Positions 56,659 to 64,000 of a stretch of DNA of 64,000 bases are shown in pieces (within the stretch, counting starts at the first letter, position 1; every line of letters begins with the position of its first letter). Under the pieces are notes generated by a model, which worked only from the letters and a program-made list of their open reading frames with translations, was not told the DNA's origin and ran no database searches. The translations under genes and the position numbers were made by a program. Where the stretch lies: assembly GCF_020514095.1 (NCBI RefSeq), contig NZ_VTKY01000005.1, positions 62,001 through 126,000 of the forward strand. The letters are read 5' to 3'. The stretch comes from Synechococcus sp. MU1643. GTDB lineage: Bacteria; Cyanobacteriota; Cyanobacteriia; PCC-6307; Cyanobiaceae.

Positions 56659-57573
56659 TCAATTCGCTGGCTGATCAGAGCTAGCTAACAGGTTGAGTTG
56701 CCGTGCCAGCTCCGGCAAAAGGGATTCGTCCCTGGCGCGATCAGGCCCCGTCGTGAAGACCACCAGCAAACTGGGTGGCTGCTGTTCGGAGGTCTGAAAC
56801 CACGCTGCGTCGTGACGGGCCTGACTCATCCAGCCGGCTTTGCTCCAGAGGAGCGCGTCCTCAGGTAAGCCCCCACCGAGAAACCCATCAACCTGGTTTT
56901 CAGGATCGGCACGACGCTGCTGATGATCCAGCGAGCGCCGCAACAGACCCTGCAGTCGACGACAGGCCGGCGGTGAAACCGCAGCACCGGTCATCACCGC
57001 CTCCAGCATCCGGGCTGTCGCAGCGGTGGACAAGCCATTGCGGTTGCTGTTGTCAGCCCCGTAGAACAATTTCTCCCGGCCATAGGGACCATCACCCCAG
57101 GTCTTTTGGCAGCAATTCACCCCCTCAAGTTCCGGCCAGTCCAAGGTCTGCAACCAGCCGTTGATCAAACGACGCTGCTGCGTCCAAAGCTCCCAGCGTT
57201 CGCCGTGAAGTGCAGGGCCACTGGTGGTGCCTGTGAGTAGATCAACCACAAGCCCAGTCGCATCGTTGCTGGAGTCGGCGATCATGTCGCGCACCGCGCG
57301 CTGCAATTCGTCGTTTTCAGGGATCAGATCCCGTTGCAGCCACTGCTCAACGGCGACTGCATAGAACAGCTTCACCACGCTGGCCGGATAAAGGATCCGG
57401 TCTTGGTTCCAGGAAGCACCACTGCCCTGACCAGCCTCCGGTGCAGCGTCGTCGTACCTCACCCAGGTGATCGCCAGGCTGTTGCGCAGCCCTGGGCGGC
57501 CGTCAGCATCGAGCCCATCGAGGGCCGCCTCAAGCCGAGCCGCCATTGCGGGATCGGGACGGTAGAACGCCAT
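56659..57573 (-). CDS. Class A beta-lactamase-fold serine hydrolase
   Basis: The 304-residue protein has the three active-site elements: S65-x-x-K68 in YPASVVKLFY, S101-x-N103 in DSSNDATG and KAG in LLWSKAGWMS (Thr/Ser of the usual KTG replaced by Ala). There is no signal peptide, so it may act in the cytoplasm or the start may be wrong. It could be a peptidase or esterase rather than a beta-lactamase. Its ATG is only 17 nt from the divergent NlpC/P60 gene. Confidence 0.82.
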   Translation of the reverse strand: MAFYRPDPAMAARLEAALDGLDADGRPGLRNSLAITWVRYDDAAPEAGQGSGASWNQDRILYPASVVKLFYAVAVEQWLQRDLIPENDELQRAVRDMIADSSNDATGLVVDLLTGTTSGPALHGERWELWTQQRRLINGWLQTLDWPELEGVNCCQKTWGDGPYGREKLFYGADNSNRNGLSTAATARMLEAVMTGAAVSPPACRRLQGLLRRSLDHQQRRADPENQVDGFLGGGLPEDALLWSKAGWMSQARHDAAWFQTSEQQPPSLLVVFTTGPDRARDESLLPELARQLNLLASSDQPAN

Positions 57574-57590
57574 AGCGATTCAATTGGGCC

Positions 57591-58319
57591 ATGGCGACGT
57601 TAGGCACCCTGCTGGCCCCAGACCTGATTGAGACAGGCTCCTGTTGGCAGCTGTGCACTGACGTCAATGGCTACTCGAGATCCGACGGCGAGAGCCTGAC
57701 CACCCAGGCCTGTTCTGGACGCCGCTTTCGCATCCTGGAGAGGCAGCGCAGGAGGATCGCTGTTCAGCTGCTTGAGGATGGTTACCGCTGCTGGCTCGCA
57801 CTCGAGTCGGTTCTGGGACGAGCTGAGCAATGTGCACCCTGGCGACCGTCGCCGCTGAACGTGGCGGACATTGAACGACGTCTACCCGGCGTGCTCGCCT
57901 GGAGCGAAACCGCCCAGAAACGTCCCAACGTCTATCTTTGGGGCGGAACCACTGAACCGGACATGGATTGTTCCGGTCTGATGCAAATGGCCTTTGCCAG
58001 CCAGGGAATTTGGATTCCGCGAGATGCCTATCAGCAGGAGCGATTCTGCCAACCAATTGCCGCTCTCCCCAACGATCACAGCCTGCTGCTCCCAGGAGAT
58101 CTACTGTTTTTTGGCACACGCCGGCGTTGCACCCATGTGGGGCTCCATCTCGGCGATGGCCGCTACCGCCATAGCTCAGGCCAGGACCATGGGCGCAATG
58201 GAATCGGCATCGACAACCTCCACAGCAGCGATCAACACCCGGTGGCTTGCCACTACAGGGCTGAATTCCGCGGCGCAGGCCGTGTGGTGCGATGCCATGA
58301 CGGATCGCATCTCTCCTGA
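57591..58319 (+). CDS. NlpC/P60-family cysteine peptidase with N-terminal SH3-like domain
   Basis: The 242-residue protein has an SH3-like N-terminal half (about 15-85) and an NlpC/P60 domain with Cys127 in MDCSGLMQMAF, His182 in THVGLHLGDGRY and His194 in YRHSSG, the Cys-His-His order of D,L-endopeptidases that cut peptidoglycan stems. No clear signal peptide is seen. It is divergent from the serine hydrolase with 17 nt between start codons. Confidence 0.88.
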   Translation: MATLGTLLAPDLIETGSCWQLCTDVNGYSRSDGESLTTQACSGRRFRILERQRRRIAVQLLEDGYRCWLALESVLGRAEQCAPWRPSPLNVADIERRLPGVLAWSETAQKRPNVYLWGGTTEPDMDCSGLMQMAFASQGIWIPRDAYQQERFCQPIAALPNDHSLLLPGDLLFFGTRRRCTHVGLHLGDGRYRHSSGQDHGRNGIGIDNLHSSDQHPVACHYRAEFRGAGRVVRCHDGSHLS

Positions 58320-58379
58320 CGTTGTCAGCCTGATCAACCGGGCCCCTGCTTAAGTTGACCAACTAGCAGCGCGACAGGC

Positions 58380-59342
58380 ATGAGTGCACCCCTGAATCTC
58401 TCGGTGGTGGTGCCGCTGTACAACGAAGAGGAAAGCCTGCCCCATCTGGTTGAGCAGCTCCTTTCAGCACTGCGTCCAACCGACGAGACGTTTGAGCTGG
58501 TCCTGGTCGACGACGGATCCAGCGACCGTACCGCCAAAGTGCTGGCCGAGGTCAGCGCAGAGGTGCCCGAAGTGGTGGCTGTGCTGCTGCGCAAGAACTA
58601 TGGCCAGACCGCAGCCATGGCGGCTGGTTTTGATGTGGCTGGCGGAGAGGTCATCGTCAGCCTGGATGGGGATCTTCAGAACGATCCAGCCGACATCCCC
58701 ATGCTGCTGGTCAAATTGAGGGAGGGGTATGACCTCGTGAGTGGCTGGCGCCATCAGCGCCAGGACGCCGCCCTCCAGCGCAAACTTCCCTCCCGGATCG
58801 CCAACCGCTTGATCGGCCGGGTGACCGGGGTGCGGCTGCATGACTACGGCTGCTCCCTCAAGGCCTATCGACGGGAGGTGCTGGCAGACATGCGGCTCTA
58901 TGGAGAGCTGCATCGCTTTCTTCCCGCCCTGGCCTTCATCGAAGGCGCACGGATCACCGAAGTGAAGGTGAACCACCGAGCGCGTCAGTTCGGCAGCAGC
59001 AAATACGGGATCGATCGCACCTTCCGTGTGCTGATGGATCTGCTCACCGTCTGGTTCATGAAGCGTTTTCTGACTCGACCGATGTACGTTTTCGGCTTCG
59101 GGGGACTGCTGGCAATCACCGCCAGCCTTGTCACCAGCACCTATCTCTTCGTGATTAAGGTGATGGGAGGCGACATTGCCAATCGCCCACTGCTCACCCT
59201 CGCGGTGGTGCTTGGTTTGGCGGGGATTCAACTGTTCTGCTTCGGGCTTCTCGGCGAACTGCTGATCCGCACCTACCACGAAAGCCAGGATCGACCGATT
59301 TATCGCATCCGAGAAACGTTGCGGGGAGCCCGAGCCGGCTGA
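58380..59342 (+). CDS. Family 2 glycosyltransferase with two C-terminal membrane helices
   Basis: The 320-residue enzyme has a GT2 domain, VVPLYNEEESLPHL, VLVDDGSSDRTAK and VIVSLDGDLQNDPADIP (DxD-type metal site), then two membrane helices (about 238-262 and 275-300), like dolichol/undecaprenyl-phosphate sugar transferases (GtrB, DPM1 family). It probably moves glucose or mannose to a lipid phosphate carrier. Its 3' end overlaps the convergent HEAT gene by 43 nt. Confidence 0.9.
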   Translation: MSAPLNLSVVVPLYNEEESLPHLVEQLLSALRPTDETFELVLVDDGSSDRTAKVLAEVSAEVPEVVAVLLRKNYGQTAAMAAGFDVAGGEVIVSLDGDLQNDPADIPMLLVKLREGYDLVSGWRHQRQDAALQRKLPSRIANRLIGRVTGVRLHDYGCSLKAYRREVLADMRLYGELHRFLPALAFIEGARITEVKVNHRARQFGSSKYGIDRTFRVLMDLLTVWFMKRFLTRPMYVFGFGGLLAITASLVTSTYLFVIKVMGGDIANRPLLTLAVVLGLAGIQLFCFGLLGELLIRTYHESQDRPIYRIRETLRGARAG

Positions 59343-59767
59343 GTGGTCTGGGCAGCGGCTGGCGCACCACGGAACGGTGCGATCGCGGCGGCTGCTTCTT
59401 CCACCACACGCGCATCGCTGTCCCGCAATGCTTGGCGCAGCAGGGGTAAAGCCGAGCGGTGCCCCCATCGGGCGGCCAAACGAACGGCGCGTAAACGCTC
59501 CTCGGGGCCAGCCTCCATGTCGGCCTTGAGGCGACGCTCCAGGTCAAGACGCTCGAGGGGAGTGCTCGGTGACATCCAGGAAACCAAGGAAGCATCGGCG
59601 GATTCCCCATCAGCGGCAGCCTCAATCACCAGTTCCAGCTGGGCACGGTTGATCTGTGCGACACGGCTGGCATCCGTGCTGGAGAGCATCGGCTTCACCG
59701 GCTTCCTGCGCAACCAGAGCACCACCGTGAGCAGCACGACGGCACCAGGGAGGAGAACGTTCTGCAT
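59300..59767 (-). CDS. Membrane-anchored HEAT-repeat-like protein
   Basis: The 155-residue protein has an N-terminal membrane helix (NVLLPGAVVLLTVVLWLRRK), a linker, then an alpha-helical repeat region (about 95-135, RLRAVRLAARWGHRSALPLL, LRQALRDSDARVVEEAAAAI) and a basic Pro/Ala tail. Function is unknown. The tail overlaps the end of the glycosyltransferase gene on the opposite strand. Confidence 0.7.
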   Translation of the reverse strand: MQNVLLPGAVVLLTVVLWLRRKPVKPMLSSTDASRVAQINRAQLELVIEAAADGESADASLVSWMSPSTPLERLDLERRLKADMEAGPEERLRAVRLAARWGHRSALPLLRQALRDSDARVVEEAAAAIAPFRGAPAAAQTTQPARAPRNVSRMR

Positions 59768-59857
59768 GCGGATTGAACTTTTATGTCGCCGTCGGGGCCT
59801 AAAGCAGGCCTTCAGAACGGACCTACTTACAGTAGCTGCGAAGCTTTTGGCCTCGAC

Positions 59858-59974
59858 ATGACTGGAGATTTCGCTGCTGCCTGGCTGCCTGCGATTTTCG
59901 TGCCCATCACAGGAATCGTGTTCCCTGCAGTGTTCATCGTCCTTGTTGGTCGAGTGATCACCGCGGCCGAGTGA
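59858..59974 (+). CDS. psaI: Photosystem I subunit VIII
   Basis: PsaI is a 38-residue single-helix protein (AAAWLPAIFVPITGIVFPAV) that helps PsaL bind the photosystem I trimer interface. It precedes psaL by 43 nt. The first ATG at 59858 matches the family start; an upstream in-frame start lies in the spacer. Confidence 0.93.
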   Translation: MTGDFAAAWLPAIFVPITGIVFPAVFIVLVGRVITAAE

Positions 59975-60017
59975 CCGCGACCTGCGGACCGTTTCAACCC
60001 CTCAGCACTCGTAATTC

Positions 60018-60509
60018 ATGACCGTCACTCCTGCTGCTGATCCCTGCGTCGGCAACCTGGCGACACCCGTCAACAGCGGCTATTTCATCAAGGGTCTGAT
60101 CAACAACCTGCCCCTGTACCGCCCCGGGATTTCCCCGAACTTCCGTGGTCTGGAAACCGGTGCAGCCTTCGGTTATCTGCTCTACGGCCCCTTCACCATC
60201 TGCGGCCCCCTGCGTGCCACGGAGTACCAGCAAACCGCTGGACTGCTGGCTGCCATTGGCGCCGTGCACATCCTCAGCCTGCTGTTCCTCCTCTACAACC
60301 AGCCCGGCAAGCAACCCAACATCCCCCCTGCAGATGTGACGGTTGAGAATCCCCCCGCCGACCTCTTCACCCGCACCGGTTGGTCTGACTTCACCAGTGG
60401 ATTCTGGCTGGGTGGTTGCGGCGGTGCCGTTTTCGCCTGGTTCCTCTGTAACACCGTTCACGTTCAGGAGCTGTTCAAGATCGCTGCTGGTGTCTGGAGC
60501 GTCGGCTGA
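60018..60509 (+). CDS. psaL: Photosystem I reaction center subunit XI
   Basis: PsaL (163 residues) holds the trimer of cyanobacterial photosystem I. It has [39 protein letters not shown] and three hydrophobic segments (about 50-65, 75-95, 130-155). It forms an operon with psaI and is followed by a strong terminator. Confidence 0.97.
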   Translation: MTVTPAADPCVGNLATPVNSGYFIKGLINNLPLYRPGISPNFRGLETGAAFGYLLYGPFTICGPLRATEYQQTAGLLAAIGAVHILSLLFLLYNQPGKQPNIPPADVTVENPPADLFTRTGWSDFTSGFWLGGCGGAVFAWFLCNTVHVQELFKIAAGVWSVG

Positions 60510-60543
60510 AGCCATTCACCGAAACCTCTAAACCAAAATCACT

Positions 60544-60584
60544 AACCCCCCGGTTGCCTGGGATCAGGCAACCGGGGGGTTTTT
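60544..60584 (+). terminator. Intrinsic terminator of psaI-psaL
   Basis: AACCCCCCGGTTGCCTG pairs perfectly with CAGGCAACCGGGGGGTT around a GGAT loop (17-bp stem), followed by a T run, 35 nt after the psaL stop. Confidence 0.92.
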
Positions 60585-60618
60585 CCTGGCAGGATTCATT
60601 CACATTTGAGACGTCCCG

Positions 60619-63600
60619 GTGCGGTCGATCTCCCAGCCGTTTCTTAGGCGGCCGATTCTTACGGTCGTCTGCAGCCTGCTGATCCTTTTGGCGGGGTGCA
60701 CGGCGCTATTCGGCCTGGGGCTGGAGGATCTACCGCCCCTCGCTCCCACCCGCGTGAGTGTGAGCGCCAACTTCCCGGCGGCTTCACCGGAAGTGGTGGA
60801 GCAAAGCGTGACCAGGGTTTTGGAACAACAGCTGAATGGCCTTGAAGGGGTCGAAAGCATCAGCTCAACAAGCAGACAGGGCGGAGCAAGCATCTCGTTG
60901 CGCTTCAACGCGGGTGATCCCGAGCTGAATGCGATCAAGGTGCAGAACAAAGTGAACCTGGCCAGCCGCAGGCTGCCTCAGGCCGTGACGCGCCAGGGGC
61001 TCCAAGTGCGGCGCTCCTCGGAAGACCTATTGATGATCTTGGGGTTCAGCCACCCACCGGATCAATACGTCCCCACCTTTCTCACGGGCTGGCTGGACCA
61101 GACCCTGCGGGACGCACTGCTCACCACACCAGGCATCGGCGATGTGCAGGTGTTCGGCAGCAGTGAACTCTCCTTTCGCCTTTGGTTGGATCCTCAACGC
61201 CTCGAACAGAACAACCTCACCCTTGGCGACGTCAGCCGTGCCCTGGCCGAACAAAACGTTTTGGCTGCCGTTGGCAGCATCGGGGCTGCCCCAGTTCCAT
61301 CGGGCCAATTGCTGAACCTTCCGGTGGAGGCGGAAGGGCGACTCCGCAGCCAATCGGATTTCGAGAATCTCGTGTTGCGCCGGCTGGAGAACGGCGGGCT
61401 GCTGCGCCTGAAGGATGTGGGACGGGTTGCACTCGGACAGCGCAATTACGGACGCGAGGCCATGAATTTGGCCGGCGAACGTTCAGTGGCCGTGGGTGTC
61501 TACCAGCGCGATGGGGCCAATGCCCTGGAGGTGAGCAGAACGATTAAGCGCAAGTTGCAGCAGTTGGAAGCGAGCTTCCCCCCGGACATCGAGCTATCCG
61601 TGATCGTGGATGTGGCCGACACAGTTCAGGCCAACCTTGATCGCACCTTCAACACCCTGCGCGATGCCGTGCTGCTGGTGCTGCTGGTGCTGGTGCTGTT
61701 TCTGGGCAGATGGCGTCTGGCCCTGATCCCTGGCCTTGCCGTGCCGGTGGCGCTGGTTGGAAGCCTCAGCCTGGTGAAACTGAGCGGTTCCAATCTCAAC
61801 AGCCTGATCCTGTTTGGGCTGGTGCTGGCCACCGGGATCGTTGTGGATGACGCCATCGTCGTAAGCGAAGACATCGCCGGACGCATCGAACGGGGCACAC
61901 CCCCCGAACAGGCGGCCGAAGACGCCATGGCTGAGCTGGCGACCGCCGTTGTGGCCACCTCATTGGTGCTGGCAGCCGTGTTCCTGCCCGTTCTGCTCAT
62001 TCCTGGATCGATCGGACGCCTCTATCAACCGATCGCCCTAGCCATCAGCGGAGCGATTCTGTTCTCCACCTTGAATGCGCTCAGCTTCACCCCAATGGCC
62101 TGCGCCCGGGTGCTGGGCCCAGGTGGCGGCCATCTTCCTGGGGCGATCGGCAAGCTCAGCCGCTGGCTTCGGCAGGGAATGCAAACCCTGGAAGGACAAT
62201 ACGCGAAACATCTCGAGCACTGGCTGCAGCGCAAGCGACTCATCGCCTTTCTGCTGCTGAGCGGTCTGGTCTTTACCGCCTCCGGATTGGCGGTGATGCC
62301 GACAGCGTTCATCCCCGATGACGACCAAGGCCAAATTCGCGGCTACTTCACCCTTCCCGATGGCGCCAGCCTCGAGCGCAGCGTGGCAGTGATGGACGAC
62401 ATCCGACGCGTCGTCAGCGAAGAGCCGCTGGTGCGCACTGGAAACTTTTATGCCGGCAGCTCCTTCGGACAGAGCGGAGAAGACCGTGGATCGTTTTACC
62501 TGCGCCTTCAGCCACTCAAGGATCGACCTGGCAAAGAGCAGAGCAGCACCGCCATCAAACGCCGTCTCAGCCGAGAGGTTCAACAACGGGTTGGTGATGC
62601 CAGAGTCGTGCTGATCACCCCTCCAGCCGTGCGGGGCTTCAGCAGTGAATCAGGACTCTCGCTGGAACTGCTTGACCGCAGCGGAGGGCAACTCAGCCTG
62701 GAGCAATTCGGCCAAGTCGCCCAGGACTTCATCCAGACGGCCAAGGCGACAGACCGATTTGAACGGGTGAGCACCCGCTTTGATGCCAGTTTTCCCCGCT
62801 GGCGGCTTGAGCTCGACCGCGACCAACTGGCTGGCCTCAACCTCGACTACGGCGCAACGCTGCGAGAAATCGGCACTGCCTTCGGCGGCCGCTACATCGA
62901 TGACACCTACGACGACGGTCGAATCCGCTCGATTGTTCTGCAGCTGGATGGCAGCGAGCGACGTCGGCCGGAAGATCTCACGGGTCTGATGGTGCGCAAC
63001 CGCAGCGGTGAGCTGATGTCGGTCGCAAGCGTGGCCAGCCTGACCCGCGAGGAAGGCGTCAACAACATTCGTCATTTCGGGCTCAACCGGGCAATTCGGA
63101 TCACCGCCATCCCCGCGCCAACGGTCAGCAGCGGTGAAGCCATCGAAGCGCTGAACCAGGCCGGTGATCGCATCGGAGGCAGCAACATCGGCCTGGCCTT
63201 CACGGGCCTGGCGTTGGAAGAACAACGGGCTGGGCAGGTGACCTGGGTGCTGTTCGCTCTCGGCGTGACGGTGGTCTATCTGCTGCTGGCCGCTCTCTAC
63301 GAGAGTTTCGTTGACCCGTTGATCATCCTGCTCACCGTGCCGATGGCCCTGCTCGGAGCTCTGATCGGCTTGAAATTGCGGGGTCTCCCACTGGATGTTT
63401 ACGGCCAGATGGGACTTCTGGTGCTGGTGAGCCTGGCGGCCAAGAATGGAATTTTGATCGTGGAATTCGCCAACCAGCGGATTGCGGCGGGCCTGGCCCT
63501 GCGCGAAGCCGTTGTGGACGCGGCCGTGAACCGGATGCGCCCGATCCTGCTGACAGCGGTCACATCCTTGGCGGGTTTCCTGCCCCTTCTGTTCGCCAAG

Positions 63601-63735
63601 GGCACGGGAGCCGCTAGCAGAACCAGCATTGGCACCGTGGTGTTCAGCGGACTGTTAGTGGCCTCGTTTCTGTCCCTGTTTGCCGTCCCTGCCGTTTATC
63701 TGATGCTGAAACGCAATCGAATGCCCACCGCGTAG
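60619..63735 (+). CDS. RND-family efflux transporter (HAE-1 type inner-membrane pump)
   Basis: The 1038-residue protein is an AcrB-like trimeric proton-driven exporter: two membrane halves around two large periplasmic loops. Helix 4 has the proton-relay aspartates in LATGIVVDDAIVV, and the matching lysine lies in SLAAKNGILIVEF of the second half. The start is GTG 60619, 35 nt after the psaL terminator. No membrane-fusion protein or TolC gene lies beside it in the window. The substrate is unknown. Confidence 0.93.
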   Translation: MRSISQPFLRRPILTVVCSLLILLAGCTALFGLGLEDLPPLAPTRVSVSANFPAASPEVVEQSVTRVLEQQLNGLEGVESISSTSRQGGASISLRFNAGDPELNAIKVQNKVNLASRRLPQAVTRQGLQVRRSSEDLLMILGFSHPPDQYVPTFLTGWLDQTLRDALLTTPGIGDVQVFGSSELSFRLWLDPQRLEQNNLTLGDVSRALAEQNVLAAVGSIGAAPVPSGQLLNLPVEAEGRLRSQSDFENLVLRRLENGGLLRLKDVGRVALGQRNYGREAMNLAGERSVAVGVYQRDGANALEVSRTIKRKLQQLEASFPPDIELSVIVDVADTVQANLDRTFNTLRDAVLLVLLVLVLFLGRWRLALIPGLAVPVALVGSLSLVKLSGSNLNSLILFGLVLATGIVVDDAIVVSEDIAGRIERGTPPEQAAEDAMAELATAVVATSLVLAAVFLPVLLIPGSIGRLYQPIALAISGAILFSTLNALSFTPMACARVLGPGGGHLPGAIGKLSRWLRQGMQTLEGQYAKHLEHWLQRKRLIAFLLLSGLVFTASGLAVMPTAFIPDDDQGQIRGYFTLPDGASLERSVAVMDDIRRVVSEEPLVRTGNFYAGSSFGQSGEDRGSFYLRLQPLKDRPGKEQSSTAIKRRLSREVQQRVGDARVVLITPPAVRGFSSESGLSLELLDRSGGQLSLEQFGQVAQDFIQTAKATDRFERVSTRFDASFPRWRLELDRDQLAGLNLDYGATLREIGTAFGGRYIDDTYDDGRIRSIVLQLDGSERRRPEDLTGLMVRNRSGELMSVASVASLTREEGVNNIRHFGLNRAIRITAIPAPTVSSGEAIEALNQAGDRIGGSNIGLAFTGLALEEQRAGQVTWVLFALGVTVVYLLLAALYESFVDPLIILLTVPMALLGALIGLKLRGLPLDVYGQMGLLVLVSLAAKNGILIVEFANQRIAAGLALREAVVDAAVNRMRPILLTAVTSLAGFLPLLFAKGTGAASRTSIGTVVFSGLLVASFLSLFAVPAVYLMLKRNRMPTA

Positions 63736-63776
63736 GGTGCCATCTCGATTCAATGGTTCTGCTGCTGGAGGGAACG

Positions 63777-64000
63777 ATGACCATCACCCCACGAGCGAGG
63801 ACGGCAACCAGTTCCCAGGCACAGTTCTTCGACTACGCCTCAGCGGCCAATCCTCTGCAGCAGGAGCTGATCAGCACGATCCCCTACCGCAGCTTTTCGG
63901 CCAATTTTTTTGATGAAGCCGGAACAGCCCTGCAACCTCTTGATTTGAGTGCCGACTTGCACTGCGAAGGCCCGGCCACGGGTCCATCGCTCTGCGGCAA
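63777..64000 (+). CDS. Partial gene, possible cupin-domain protein (3' end cut)
   Basis: Only ~74 codons are in the window: MTITPRARTATSSQAQFFDY, then NPLQQELISTIPYRSFSANFF and PLDLSADLHCEGPATGPSLC. I associate this N-terminal pattern with cyanobacterial cupin-like proteins, with low certainty. ATG 63777 has GGAGGG six bases upstream; another ATG is in frame at 63753. It follows the RND gene by 41 nt. Confidence 0.45.
   Translation, partial: MTITPRARTATSSQAQFFDYASAANPLQQELISTIPYRSFSANFFDEAGTALQPLDLSADLHCEGPATGPSLCG

Noticed and set aside
58464-59468. 334-codon minus-strand frame opposite the glycosyltransferase
   Set aside because: The plus-strand gene has clear GT2 motifs; the minus frame has no recognisable domain and shadow-like composition.
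59820-59857. CTTACAGTAG before psaI as an RpaB (HLR1) site
   Set aside because: Only one loose half-site is visible and the direct-repeat partner is missing.
1-64000. CRISPR arrays, transposases, phage genes and rRNA
   Set aside because: I saw no direct-repeat arrays, transposase motifs, integrase or rRNA blocks; gene order and composition look like core genome throughout.

Overview
The window looks like the chromosome of a marine picocyanobacterium, most likely a Synechococcus of the WH8102/CC9605 type. The evidence is a moderately GC-rich, densely packed sequence carrying photosystem I genes (psaD, psaI, psaL), the NDH-1 subunit ndhN, the clock-input gene ldpA, a CAAD/CURT1-type thylakoid protein, cyanobacterial-type gshA, and several cyanobacteria-only small families (DUF1815, DUF2839, CCB2/CCB4-like). 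I noticed only two GCGATCGC (HIP1) octamers by eye, which also fits a marine picocyanobacterium. Species assignment is inference. No rRNA, CRISPR, insertion sequence or prophage is visible; this is core genome.

Layout. 1-5.5 kb: a fused panC/cmk cut by the left edge, rlpA, purM, a conserved unknown, an aldo/keto reductase and two coupled unknowns. 5.5-14.6 kb: tRNA-Cys, an LpxB-like glycosyltransferase, RNase D-like nuclease, small cyanobacterial genes, a secreted amidase-like protein, hemF, then mrp-rodA and a histidine-kinase-like gene whose ATPase domain looks dead. 14.7-21.3 kb: psaD, a perfect 50-bp palindrome, and trpE-gshA-ppc-GNAT joined by 4-nt overlaps or short gaps. 21.3-34.8 kb: tRNA-Arg, recF, speD, a three-cysteine larE, a tandem-duplicated cobO-like gene, an E1-rhodanese/JAMM pair, the CAAD gene, fructosamine kinase, a carotenoid desaturase/isomerase-like gene, tyrA, a degenerate DinG-like gene, DUF2839, DUF1815, recA with a LexA box, a HAD phosphatase and tRNA-Gln. 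34.8-38.0 kb: ycf45-like ATPase, ldpA, ndhN.

38.0-54.8 kb is the ribosomal cluster, all on the plus strand: a 380-nt structured leader, rplC-rplD-rplW-rplB-rpsS-rplV-rpsC-rplP-rpmC-rpsQ-rplN-rplX-rplE-rpsH-rplF-rplR-rpsE-rplO, then secY-adk-rpmJ-rpsM-rpsK-rpoA-rplQ-truA, then rplM-rpsI-rpmE-prfA. It contains no rpsJ, rpsN, rpmD or infA. 54.8-64 kb: HNH endonuclease, alr, tRNA-Ser, a head-to-head pair of wall-type hydrolases (class A beta-lactamase fold / NlpC-P60), a family 2 glycosyltransferase overlapping a membrane HEAT protein, psaI-psaL with a strong terminator, an orphan RND pump and a partial gene at the right edge.

Themes: translation and secretion, photosystem I and its cofactors (hemF, CCB-like, CAAD), amino-acid and thiol metabolism (trpE, gshA, tyrA), and cell-wall work (rlpA, rodA, alr, amidase-like, NlpC). 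The points most worth following are the JAMM/E1-rhodanese pair without a visible sulfur-carrier protein, the pseudokinase after rodA, the double cobO protein, the palindrome that fills the trpE leader, the coupled unknown gene pair at 4.8-5.5 kb, and three genes (panC/cmk, LpxB-like, recF) whose reading frames offer no ATG, GTG or TTG before their first conserved motif.
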